NCBI GenBank assembly: GCA_002189035.1
Contig: NEEC01000021.1
Location: 744,001 to 808,000 of the forward strand
Origin: Utricularia gibba
Lineage: Eukaryota; Streptophyta; Magnoliopsida; Lamiales; Lentibulariaceae
Direction of reading: 5' to 3'
DNA: 64,000 bases
This document shows, in pieces, positions 48,797 through 60,568 of the stretch; positions within the stretch are counted from its first letter, which is position 1, and every line of letters begins with the position of its first letter. The notes under the pieces were generated by a model. It saw only the letters and a program-made list of their open reading frames with translations, made no database searches and was not told where the DNA came from. The position numbers and the translations under genes are program-made.

Positions 48797-49788
48797 ATCG
48801 AATGTGAGTAAATTGGGAGATGCTTCTTCTTCTGTTTATAGATAGGTGGCAGTCACACACATGTGTTATAATACACAATTATACATTGAAAAATAAAGTT
48901 AATATAATTAAGTATATAAGAAATTATAAATTATAATTAATCGATTGTACCTAATTTTTTCTATTTTGATTCATATTTTTTATATATTTAACTGTTTATC
49001 ATATCATGACATTCTGAATTTCAACAACACACCTGTTTTGACCTTTCCAGTTGAGAGAAAGTTGCACGTGTTATGTCCGTACATTTTCTAATTATGGAAA
49101 CCAGATATTCTACCATTGCACAACACATATATTTGCTCATTTTCGAAAAATTAAAATTTTATGGATTCCGAATTTTCATTCTTTTCTAATAAATTCTCCT
49201 TCAATACTAATATTCTATCTAATTTTCAATTCTTCAACCCACTTTTTTCTCAAATTCATTCATTTCTTTTTCTCATAATATGTCATTTTTTTATGAAAGT
49301 TCGATTGTATGATAAATATTTAATACCAGAAAATGACTTTATTTTAGACTTCAACGACGACGCAAAATGGCCAGAACAATCATGATTTAGGACTTCCATT
49401 TTGATGTGAAGGTCATTTTTGGTTTTCATATTATGCAAGTACAATGGCACGAATTTTTATCTAAGAATATAATAGAATTTATATTTTATTAATTTTGTAA
49501 ATCTAAACTTTTATTGAATTTTTTTATAAGAACCACCCTTTTTTATATATACAAAATAATAATAATACAATTTACTTTATTATTTAATTTTCATAAAAAT
49601 AAATCATCTTTACCAAATTTGTGCTTCAGCCTTTTTAAGGAAACGATCTTGACTTACCATTTTTGGATTGCTGGAATTAATTTTGGATATTAAAAACAAT
49701 TTACTGCACTATGGAAACCATATATTTTTCCATAAATTTTCCCTGCTATATCTCATCCCCATCCACGCTTCCGTACGGACGGCGATCG
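48797..49788. other. CRP-F promoter, AT-rich spacer, HIPP promoter
   Basis: A TATA-like CTATAAACAG on the minus strand lies near 48832-48841. The rest is AT-rich with no coding signal, leading into the HIPP start. Confidence 0.45.
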
Positions 49789-50323
49789 ATGATGGGCCAC
49801 GCGGTTGCTGTAAGAACACCCGTCTTCTTCTTCTTCTTCGTCTTCTTTAATTTTTTTCTGAAACAGAAAAGGTGAAATCTTTTCGGCGCAGAGCTGCGTT
49901 CTGGAGGTGAACATCCATTGCCAGGGTTGCAAGATGAAGATTCTGGAAGTTCTCAGCTCCATCAGCGGCGTCTACGACGTGGATATCAATTCGGAAGAGG
50001 GCCTGGTCCGGATCGACGGCATGGTCCGACCGGAGATGATGGTAGCCGCCTTGGCCCGGACCGGGTACCACGCCCAACTCAAATGGCTCAACCTCCGCCA
50101 CCCCAACCTCAGCCGGAGAAGCCACTACGGCTACGATCCGTATCCCGGTACGCGATATCGGAGAGACGGCGGTGCGACGGCCGATGCGAACTATTACGAC
50201 GGCGTGGGTACCTACTATCCGGAGGGCTCCTATTTTCGGACACGGCACGTGCCGTCGTGTCCGCCGAGAGACCCTGATCCGTACGATGATGAGTATGCTG
50301 TGGATTTATGCACCATTATGTAA
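49789..50323 (+). CDS. Heavy-metal-associated isoprenylated plant protein (HIPP)
   Basis: Small protein with one HMA metal-binding domain and a C-terminal prenylation box. Exon 1 is only 21 bases (49789-49809, MMGHAVA), followed by an 81-base GT-AG intron and exon 2 (49892-50323). The HMA domain begins CVLEVNIHCQGCKMKI; the CxxC metal site is CQGC, and the fold continues to about residue 75 (TGYHAQLKWLN). The C-terminal half is Tyr/Arg/Gly-rich, and the protein ends CTIM, a CaaX box expected to be farnesylated or geranylgeranylated. Total 150 residues. The exon 2 frame is open to its 5' end without an ATG, which is why the tiny first exon is proposed. HIPPs bind metals and act in metal homeostasis and stress signalling. 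Confidence 0.85.
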
Positions 50324-51277
50324 AAGAATAATAGAAAAATTGCACTGATATTTATTAATTTTTAACTAAATAACATAATTAATCCTCATAAACAACTCCA
50401 ATATTTTAAAATTATTTATAATTGATCTCCACTATTTGAAAATTGCAAAAACGTGTCTATCAATTATATTATTTAAGTAAACGATAGAGATTTTTAAAAT
50501 CTGTTTGGTGAAATTCCAAAAAATAATTCTAAAAATATGATTTTTTATATTTAGGAATCACTTCAATTTCTCAAAAAATTTAAATACTTCATTGTTTCAA
50601 TTTCATATTGAATAGAATCAACATGTGTTTTATTCGAAAATCAATTCTAAAAATACTTTTATTAAAATAGAAATTGCACCAAACAAACATTTAGGATGTG
50701 TTTAGTTGACAGTAATATGATGAGATGGTTTTATATTAATGAGGATTAGATAAAGTAAAATGGGGTGGAATATCATTTTTTATTCTGTTTGATTAGTTAA
50801 TATGGGATTATGTTATACTATATTCATTTAATTGTATTAAAATATACGAGATTAAAAAAGATAATTTACTAAAATACCTTTTTGGAATTGAAGTCTTTTT
50901 TTCTAAAAATAGATATAGATGTAAGATAAATTTAATTTGGTAAAATCATATTATGGAATTAAGTAAACTAAGGGGTGTGGTTAATTTATATAATTCCATC
51001 AACAAGGGTTTATCAAATACATGTATAATCTCGGGATATATAAATTCGCAAATCAAACACAGTAATATTTAATACCTATTAATTAATACTCCCTTATACC
51101 TCCAACTAAACACTACCTTAGTTTTAAGATTTCGTATCCAATCTTTCAAACAATTGATCATTACATATTATGATACTTTATACGATATACATAGAGAATA
51201 CCGAACATTCCATTTATACGGAGATGACTTGAAATCAGGAAGAGATTTCTAGTTTAAAGCCAACATGCTCACAAACA
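50324..51277. other. Spacer with Tourist-like MITE
   Basis: Between the convergent HIPP and WNK genes. A MITE occupies 50694-51117. The rest is AT-rich; 51118-51277 is probably WNK 3' UTR. Confidence 0.55.
50694..51117. mobile_element. Tourist-like MITE with TTA target duplication
   Basis: Terminal inverted repeats GGATGTGTTTAGTTG and CAACTAAACACTACC (13 of 15 pair), flanked on both sides by TTA (50691-50693 and 51118-51120). 424 bases, AT-rich, no coding capacity. TIR style and 3-base TTA duplication fit the PIF/Harbinger (Tourist) group. Confidence 0.7.
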
Positions 51278-52524
51278 TCACTTATCATCATCATCCTTAA
51301 CCTGATTGAAGAAAGGATCTTTGAGAAGATCGGCAGCCGAAGGACGATCCAAAGGGGGCGCGAGGCACTTATCAATGAAGGCCTTCACCTCAGGGTCCTT
51401 GACCTTGCCGATGGACTGAGGCTTTACACCGGCGGTTACCTTTCTGTATATCTTGACCACATTGTCGCATTCTCTGTATGGGAGCTCGCTCGTCACCATC
51501 TCCAGCACGCACATTCCATAGGAGTATATGTCTACTAGTTCTGTGTATTTCTCCTCATACAGCTCAGGAGCCATGAACTCTGGTGTTCCCAACAGAGAGT
51601 GAGCCAAGCGGTTCTTTCCAACTATTGCTGCCAACCCAAGTCACCAATCTTCACCTGTAAACATTGATTTCTTGTTTTTATTTTCTATGATGCAGCCCCA
51701 AAGAGCATGAATGAACATATAATAGATGTCAGTAGTTGCTTCTTCATCCATCAATCTTCTCCTATAAACATCGATTTCATGTGTTTTTTCTTTCTATGAT
51801 GAAACTCCAAAGAGCAAGAATGAAGGATTATAGTAGCAGAAATTTCATTAAACACATCATATAGTAGATATAGTAGTAGAAATTTTATCAATTTCTTGTG
51901 CTTTTTTTTTTCTGTGATGCAACTCCAAACAGCAAGAATGAAGGATCATATAGTAGAGTTCAGCAGTTTCCTTTATGCATCACAGTTGAGTATTGGAAAG
52001 AAAGAAAGAAGCAATCATGCAGAAACATGTAAGTGCTGTTACCTGGCCAATGTTGCCATTAACAAAGATGTTGCTACAGTTCAGATCTCTGTGAATGACA
52101 CAGGGTTCGTGAGTATGCAAGTAGTTCAAGCCCTTCAGAATCTGCCAAGACCACTTCTTCAGGGCCTTTAGTGAAACCTGTGTATGCTTCTTCCTGTACT
52201 CCCTCAAATTCCCAGAGTTGCAAAAATCAGTGATGAAGTTCAGATGGTTTCTTTCTTGATCCCTCCAAACTGAGTACAAAGCAACTATGCTTTTATGTTT
52301 CAGAGTCCCTAGCAAACGAACCTCCGAGTACAAACGGTTAATCATGGCTTCATCATCAGAGAAGTTTCTTAACTTGACTTGATTCCATGCCACCTCAATC
52401 CCCTCCTCTTCATCAAAAGCCCTGTAAACTCTCTTCACAGCTCCAGCACCCAACAGATCATCATATCGCCCATATCTCCCGGTTGGATCAATTTCAACGA
52501 ATGGCTCCTTAACTTGATCCCCAT
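51278..52524 (-). CDS. WNK11-like protein kinase, two apparent 1-base gaps
   Basis: Plant WNK serine/threonine kinase lacking the usual subdomain II lysine. Exon 1 (52524-52043) has [11 protein letters not shown], the ATP loop region [36 protein letters not shown] and the catalytic loop [15 protein letters not shown]. Exon 2 (51654-51278) has [33 protein letters not shown] and ends KDDDDK. As printed, exon 2 hits a stop just after GDLG; restoring one T in GGTTGG (51631-51634) recovers the family text [12 protein letters not shown]. The ATG at 52524 is also one base out of frame across a GGGG run (52519-52522). With both bases the gene is exactly 287 codons, 286 residues, close to short WNK11-type kinases. 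Confidence 0.88.
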
Positions 52525-53280
52525 CCCAAAAACACAATGACCCAAGAAAAGGCTTTTATGGCGTCAGAAGCTCAAAATGGCTACACAACACAAATTAACA
52601 AACCAAAAGCCCTCCACGCTAATCAATCATCATGAAGCCAAATCGCCCACTAAAAATAACAAAAAATAACGGCAGGTATTTCATCGAGCATGTTGCAGGC
52701 ACTAACAATGGAATTACCATTCTACAACGGGGATCTCCAAATAGAGCAGGGGACGAGGAGACATGGAGGGGATAGGAGAACGAGAATACCCATGATGTAT
52801 ATATATTCGGTTATAGTTGTATCACTTTGGACTCGATCATATGCCCATCTTAATCAGAAAAGTTGACGAAGTTGCCTGTTTTTATTTGCAAGATATTTGA
52901 TCTACTACTAGACTTAAATACCAGTCGGCATTGTTGAACCTCTCGAGCTCCACTTCTTCACTCCTATTCCTGCCTACCCTCTTAACCTTACCTCCTGTTT
53001 GTTCCTACAATCTCACTCGGGTGGAGTTTTTATATGGGCTAGTCATCACACACACCCTGTTCCAGGAGGAGGGAATCTGCTCTTACTTTGCATGAAGATA
53101 GATTTCCAAATGGAAAGCTTCAGTTTCAAGTTGTACAGAATACAAGAAAAGAGTTAACAACCAGCAAGAAACATGCCTCCACCGCATCCATTTACATGAC
53201 CAACAAGAAAGAATCAGAAGCTGGAATAGTTACAATACCAGATACTCATACGCTCAAAAGAGGGCGGTGGTACGCGCTGC
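52525..53280. other. WNK promoter and GDPDL 3' region
   Basis: A TATATATA on the minus strand lies near 52797-52805, a plausible WNK TATA box. 53040-53280 is likely GDPDL 3' UTR. No further gene is seen. Confidence 0.45.
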
Positions 53281-56200
53281 TTACAAAATGCATCCTACAA
53301 CAAGAGCTGTGATCACAGCAGCAGCGGCGGCGGCAGTGGCCACCCTTGTTCTTGGTTGTGATGTTCCTGAGCCCGTTGGTGGTGGCCCTTGTGTCTGTGG
53401 TCGTGGGCTTACCGGTGGCAAAGGCGGCTCGACGACATCGCTTTCGGTAAGAATCGGGCTCGGAGCTTCTGCTGGTGGCAGCCCTGGTCTCGCCAAACTC
53501 ATAAGAGAACCAGGCAGGATGGGGTTCATGTAAACAGGTCTGTCTCTGTATCCCAGGCACCTGTTCCCTGATGCAAAACCAACACATTGTCATGGTTTCA
53601 CTTGTGGGTATTTGATATCTCAAAATGTATATATGCATCAGCTCAATGAAAACAATTTACAGGAGAAGACTTACTTCGGAATCTAGAAGCAGTTGCAGGG
53701 TAGTCGGTAATGAATCCGCTGATATTCATGATAGAGTAGTAAGAGTTCAGCTCAACATATGCATCAGAGAAGAAATCCCATGGCTGAGAAATGAACTCAT
53801 TTTGGAAGAGACGAACATATACAGAAAGATTAAAAGACTGGAGCAGTAGAACAACTCTTGTTTGAGTTTCAAGGAATTGATGATCAACAGGAAGCACAGA
53901 TCTTTTTGTCACCACTACCGCATTGGCTACGTTTCGTATTTGCTGAACCGATGAGTTCAGAGCACCACTGATATCCTCATCAACCAAGTAAACAAGCTCA
54001 TAGTTGCTGCTTCTTCTGAAGCTTGAAAGCACTGAACTATCACTAGATTGAACCAACACCCTCTTTGTTGTCTGGCTATTGTATCCAGATTGGTTCAGAG
54101 CACCCAATACTGCACTAATTACATCTAAACCTTGAGCTCGAGCAAGGTAAGCAACATTCTGTAAGAATAAAACGTTCCATAAAAAAAGAAGAAGCTTGTA
54201 GAGAATCCACTGTAATTAGCATTTGGCATACCTCGACACCAATCAGAACTCCAGAAACAGAAGATGCATTGTTTGCAAAAGCCAGAAAGTCGGAAAGCAG
54301 CATAAAATTGCCCTGATTCTCTGCCCTTGGATTACGATAGAGGTTGTACCGCTGAGCATATGGATTGTAAAGAGCAGCTGCCAGGAAAAAGAGAAAAAAC
54401 AACAGTTTTCAACATCTTGTATGTAAAGAGAGAAAAAATAGTTAATCTTCTTGAAGTGCAGCAATGTTTTAGCTTCTAAATATCAAACTTTTGCTTACGT
54501 CTCAACGTCTGAATTTGGCTCCATGTGAGGTTGTAGGTGAACACTCCACCCTGTATGCCAATGTCCGGGTTGTCTGTTGCCTGGTTAATGAAAGGTGATT
54601 GAGCAACATTTGTCCTGTCCCTGAGATTGATAGATCCTAAGCAAAAGAGTATCCCATCATTAGTGATTTGCACCGGGCAGTCTAGTATATCTGCACCATC
54701 GGAAACAGCTTCCTGGTAGGCGAGATCCGTACAACCAGGATACGTCCCACTTGCTCCCTCATTCGTGATAATTGAAACATTTGCTGCATATATCAACACA
54801 GGCAAAAGATGGAACATGTCAAGTGTTAACAGTTAACATATTGCACTTCATGAGGCCTTAAAAAAGTAATCATGGCATTCGTCTTTACCTTGAATGATAC
54901 TATTTCTCCCCATGTGAGAGTAGCAATCTGCAATAAGCCAACATATTACAAAAGGTAGAAAACCATGACAAATTGATTACTATCAGGTGGAATACTTTGC
55001 TTTGTTGAACCTGCTGGTTACCTATTGTTGCTGATGGTGTTATTGGAAAGTCTGAAAGCACCCCATCAACAGAAAATATGCCGTTGTCGAAGAAAGATAG
55101 ATACTCAGCAACAGGATCATAGTTGTAGTCATAAGCTAAGACTGCATCATTTGCAAAGTTTGAGGCATAAACTTCCAAACCAGCTCTATGAGCTTCAACC
55201 ACAAGAGATGTGTGATTAAGCAAATACAGATTGTCATCCACAGGCCATATGTAATTCTTTGGAACAAGAATGCCAGAAGCAAATGTGGTGATGAATGTAA
55301 GATTACTCAAAATTGAGCCATAAGTTTGGTTAGTTGTAGGCTCCACATCTTCAGGCCCCAGAAACTGGAAAACAAGTCTTGTACTCCTACTAACACGTGA
55401 TGCAATACTTCTTAGAAAGCCAACCTCTGGAGAAGAGATGTGACTGAAAGATACACGTCTGGACGTGGAGATTACATAGTTCCTCATACTCAGATTATGC
55501 CGGCTGTAAAATGCATCATGCTGCACAAGCAAATGGTACATGAATGATCAGAAAAAGACACAATCACTTGTAAAAATTTTCACTGTACAATATGTTGGAA
55601 AGATCCTAAATTCCATACCTGCACATTCAACCATAATCCAGGTGGCAGTGAAGTGGCAACAACGTCTTGCACAGTAAGAATTTGCAAACTGAGACCGTCA
55701 AAATATGGGGACCGTGAAAAAGCTCGCTGGATCACTGCAAAAGAAACAAAAGAACAGTTATCGCTACATAAGGCTGTAACTTTTACACCGGAAAAACTAA
55801 AATCATGAGATAAGGAACACTGAGCCTCCCCGGAGGGAAGAGATTCAGGGCTACTTGAAATACAAATGCATTCTACTGAGATTCCTTTACGTGGCGTGGG
55901 GAAAATCTTGGTTAACTTAGTTAACTCACTATCAAAATTTTAAAAGTTTCGAGTATCCAGGTGGTACATTCTGAATGCTTACAATCACTATCCTAGAGAA
56001 GCACACCATGCGAGCAATGGATGACCTCAAAAGGATGGGTTTTGTACAGATGAAAGCTCCTAATTCACTTAAAAACACAAAGGGATTGGTGCCAGAAGTG
56101 ATAATAAAACGATGAAAACTTACAGGAGACATTACTGAGCTGAAGGAGAGTAAAGTCGCTGGATAACCATCCCTGAACTGGGACTCCGCTGATAACATAG

Positions 56201-56717
56201 GAGTTGTTATTTACCCCATAGACTTCATTGACGTTGGTCACATTTTGAAGACTTATATCGGGCAAACAGACTCCTGCTCCATCTCTCGTAAGTTGGACAT
56301 CACACCAGACAACCACATCAGGTAAACCAGTTCCTACAGCCACCTGATAGGCATAGTTACTAGAATCGGGAAATAACCCTGAAAATCCACCCTTGCTACA
56401 ACTATAGGGGCATCTCCTGCGAATAAATGAGGCACCATTGAGAGATCAAAGATACAGAAATGATATATCACCAAACCCACATAGGAAAAAATTATGATTA
56501 CACATTTTCTTCTAAAATCAGCACGACAACAGAAAAAAAACCAGCCAGAGACGAAGGGGTGGGTGTCACTGCAGCATATCCAAGCAAGGAAAACAACAGA
56601 TCTATTCTCACCACTAAGTGTTTGCCATCTAGTTCTCCCAGAGGTAGATCGTTGAGCAGCAACCAAACCCGGAGATAAGCAAAGCAATAAAACTAACAGC
56701 AACCCCAAGAATGACAT
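53281..56717 (-). CDS. Glycerophosphodiester phosphodiesterase-like protein (GDPDL, SHV3 type), one apparent 1-base gap
   Basis: GPI-anchored cell-surface protein of the SHV3/GDPDL family, needed for cellulose and wall organisation. Nine exons: 56717-56612, 56416-56124, 55734-55619, 55520-55022, 54927-54889, 54783-54499, 54377-54232, 54158-53675, 53567-53281. Signal peptide [21 protein letters not shown]; first GDPD-like domain ([40 protein letters not shown] typical); second domain ([32 protein letters not shown]); C-terminal Pro-rich stretch and hydrophobic tail [20 protein letters not shown] as GPI signal. Many NxS/T sites. In exon 2 the printed frame breaks at about 56390-56392: AAGGGTGG should have one more G to give [17 protein letters not shown]. 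With it the total is 752 codons, the usual size. Confidence 0.93.
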
Positions 56718-59700
56718 CTCCAGCTTCCTTCTCCGCTTTCCTCAAGACCCCAACTTTAACGGATAAATGCGAAAATAAAGGGGAACAGCGAAGGCCCAGA
56801 TGTAAAAGAAGAAGAAGAAGAACTCCCGTTCAGCTCAGGTAGCTACAAAGATACTTTTCGCTTCATTACAGGTTGGCACTTGGCTGGAGCCATTGCGACG
56901 GCGTTCAACACGGAAGGGAAAATGCAAATTGTAGATGCGGTGGAGTTGTTGGGGGTGGGGATCTTCGATGGAACTAGCAATATGAATGCTCAAAATCCAG
57001 CTCTAATCACGTTTATACCAAGTCCTTAGTGTGGTGTTGAAGGTGAAACCTACAACTGTAATGAATGTGAATGCGACCATCATTAAACGAATACATACAA
57101 TAAATGAGAAATAATTGCAGACAGTTGTATCTCCTGCCGTTCCATGGCCCACCACCAACCCACATTCGAGGTCGCCTCGCCTCGCCCCTCCGCTCCTCAC
57201 GCCATTGTTTCAATCAAGAAACCTCAGAACTTCCTTTCTGATCATATTATACACACAAAAATGAAAAGTTTGCTGTGGGAATGTCTCTCCTATTATAACA
57301 ATAAATCTTACATTGGTTTTAAAAATTAAAATAATCAAATATATAATAAATTATAAATTAATAGTAATCAATTGAATCTTATTTTTTTGTAATATAATGT
57401 ATATTTTTTTATATAATTAGATTTCAATTTTACTCACACTATCCATCTAATTCTTAATGTCTTTCTCATCATATTACACAACGAAAATCAAAATTTTTCT
57501 ACGGGGAGGACTCTAGTATTAAAACAATCAATTTTACATACTGATTTAAAATGAAATAATTAAAATATATATAAAATAACAAATCATTAATAATCAATTA
57601 AATTTAATTTTTTTAATATAATTTATATTTATTATGTATTTAAATTTTACATATGCTTGTCCAACCCATTTAATCCTTAATTTCAATATGATATCAAATC
57701 ATTTACCTTATAACATAGTTTGAATGATCAAGATAAGTTTCATATTTGTCTGAATTTTGATTATAAAAAAATACAAAAAACATGATAATACATTGATCTT
57801 AAGTGATAAAAATTAAATCTATCTATGATGTAAACATCACTTACAATTACAAAAAAATAAGTATTAATCAGATCAAAGATGAATTCAAATTAAAATCGAA
57901 TATTAGAACAAATAATATTATATTTGATTGAAAAATGAAATAATTAAGTATATAATAAATTACAAATAAATAATTTTAACATCTAATCCAAACACTCCAC
58001 CGAACCTTAGAACCCCAATCTGATGGGATGATCCAGCACTTCTAGAATAAGTCCCCATTTCTATGTCCATCTCCAGATCAGCACTACTGTGGCCCGAAAA
58101 CTTATGATCGGACCCTTGGCTCCGGCAGGAAGCTGCCATCTCTGGTCTCCTTGCTGCCTGTAATGAAAGCATCACTGTCTTTGTTGTCGGGATGGCCTAT
58201 TCCCAGATCCCATTTGCCCATGTAGAACTCGCTCGCACGCACACACAAAAGGAGTAATGTCCGGCTTTACTCAACTGCCCGACTACTCACACTCGTATAC
58301 CGAAACCTTAAACCTTAAATCCTAAACTCTAACGTCGTGTTTGGTAACTATACTGGTATAGATTATACCGGTATAAATTTCTCTGGATTGAAGGGATAAA
58401 AATAAGGAGGGGTGTTGATTAGGATAATTTTATGCTTTGTAAAGAGTAAAAAAATATCTCAAAAAAAATTACTCTCGATTATCAAACATATTATTATTAT
58501 CCGAAATAATGGAATATCTCATGTTATCCTTATTACCAAACACAGCCTAAATGACTATATTTCCATAGTAGCATCATCACATAATGTGTACATATTTCTC
58601 CAGTAGTGTTAGATCAGCAATTTGTGAATCATATTTCATCCATGTCAGAAATGTTGCGACATCTCACATTCTATGAATATTCTCACTAAACGGATCATAT
58701 TGTTTCGAAGCTCATTTAGAATTGGTCGTGATGATATATAAAAATTTGGTCATATCATGAAGTCTAGGTTTAACCTTATATGATATTATTTATTTTATAT
58801 CTTTAATATTTACAATGTTATTTTATTTTTTATATAATATTAAAATATACTTCTATTTAATTACATCTCATTCCTATCTTTAATTAATATATAATATCAT
58901 CATTATCATAACTCTATAAAACCTTACTTTTTTTATTTAGCCACTTAACCTTGTGATTCTATGAGGCTTACATTATCATCATGCATCCCTATTTAATTTT
59001 AATATCAAATATTATGATTCATGCTTATTTTTTATAATTTTATTTATTTTGAGAATTCAATTTTTACAATTTTAAGTTATTTTCTTTTTAAAACATATTT
59101 CATACCAAATTATGACATCTTTATTTAATAATATCACTTCATCCATTCATAATTAATATAAACTATCATTACCAACTAGATAGCTTTCAGAATATTGAAG
59201 TGTCCTATATTTTACATAATTATTTCTTACATAATATATTCTTTTCAATTTTATAATAAATTCAACAAACTGAGTTTGGACATATATGATATTCAAAACT
59301 ACCACATTTAAACCTCTCAGATTCAATCAATTCTATCATGATTGAGTTCTATGCAAGACTATATTATATCTATGTGTGTGATAAAAACTGAAATCTGTAA
59401 TTTTTTTTATCATAATATGTGAAAAATAAATAAAAAATGATTAGATTTGTAAACAGTCTTGACCATGTCTTTTCTTAGGTCTCCACTTGACCAAATTCCC
59501 ACACACTATATAAAATTCAAACCTACCTCATTTCAACCTTTGACGCTATGGTCTCACGATCTAATTCTATTTTTCATTTTAATGGTTGTTTTTATTTATT
59601 ATATCCCATTAATAATCGAATATTATTATATTATTTGTACTTATTTAATAATTATTATATTCTTAAATGTACAATTATAATAATATTATCAAATTTCAAA

Positions 59701-60568
59701 CCAAAAAAATCGACTAAACCAAACCATAATTTCCGCTTCACTCTATTTTCTTGTTGAACATTCGATTAAAATATATATTCATTTAATTTCAATATTTATT
59801 TATATTTTTAAGACAACAAAATCTCATTGAATATTGTTATTTTCTCCACACTTTTTTTTGGATGTGAGCGCGCGTGTGAGGCGAGTGATTCACAGTATTA
59901 AAACACGTGACGAGCGATGCGACATGTCTCATGGAAAGAGAAATACACGTGATAATAAAATGATTGCATCTTGCGAATTTAAAAGTAAATATGTAATAAA
60001 AGAATTCTTTTAATTTATTAATTATTATACTCTATAAAATGTATTCTAAAGTATTGGTATATGGTTGATTTTCCATTTATTGTAATATTATTTTCTTAAA
60101 AAAATTTCATCTAAATTTTGGATTTTCGTTTTATTCCAAAAGAATATTATTAAAATTTGGTAAATCCAAATTTTAAGCATTGCTATAAATGCAAAGGGTT
60201 TGACTTTTTCCTTTTTTTTTTACCGAAATTAAAGAAGAAAAAATGCCCAGAAAACGATGACCGGAGACATGGGCTTTGAATAGCCCTAAATCCTGGCACG
60301 GGTGTTGTCGGGAGTCAGCGTCCACGTCCATTTCAATTTCACCTTCTCAATTATTACCGCCCACGCGGTGAAAACTCCTTTTACTTCGAGTTACTGCTTC
60401 AAGTAACCGTCGCCCTGATCGAAACCCTAATTACGCTGGATACGACGTCGCACCACGCCAACCCCCAGCGAGCGCTTCGATTTTTCGGGTTGCTCCCAAA
60501 TCTGCGGGATGCTGCTGGAGCTTGCGTGATCCTGGGCTGTGTAGGGGGAGCTTGGGGGAGGAGGGAAG
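56718..60568. other. Long spacer with a Tourist-like MITE
   Basis: 56718-57250 is GDPDL promoter and leader. 57300-57950 and 58600-60200 are AT-rich without coding signal. 57960-58260 is less AT-rich and looks weakly coding on the minus strand (a frame containing RRPEMAASCRSQGSD), but no start, domain or exon pattern convinced me. A MITE lies at 58333-58547. 60250-60568 is the PPX promoter and leader. Confidence 0.45.
58333..58547. mobile_element. Tourist-like MITE with TAA target duplication
   Basis: 215 bases, with ends CGTCGTGTTTGGTAA and TTACCAAACACAGCC (inverted repeats with about 12 of 15 paired) flanked on both sides by TAA (58330-58332, 58548-58550). No coding capacity. Fits PIF/Harbinger Tourist elements. 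Confidence 0.75.

Noticed and set aside
53267-53533. Plus-strand Ala/Gly-rich frame of 88 residues
   Set aside because: It is the complement of the GDPDL Pro-rich and GPI-anchor exon.
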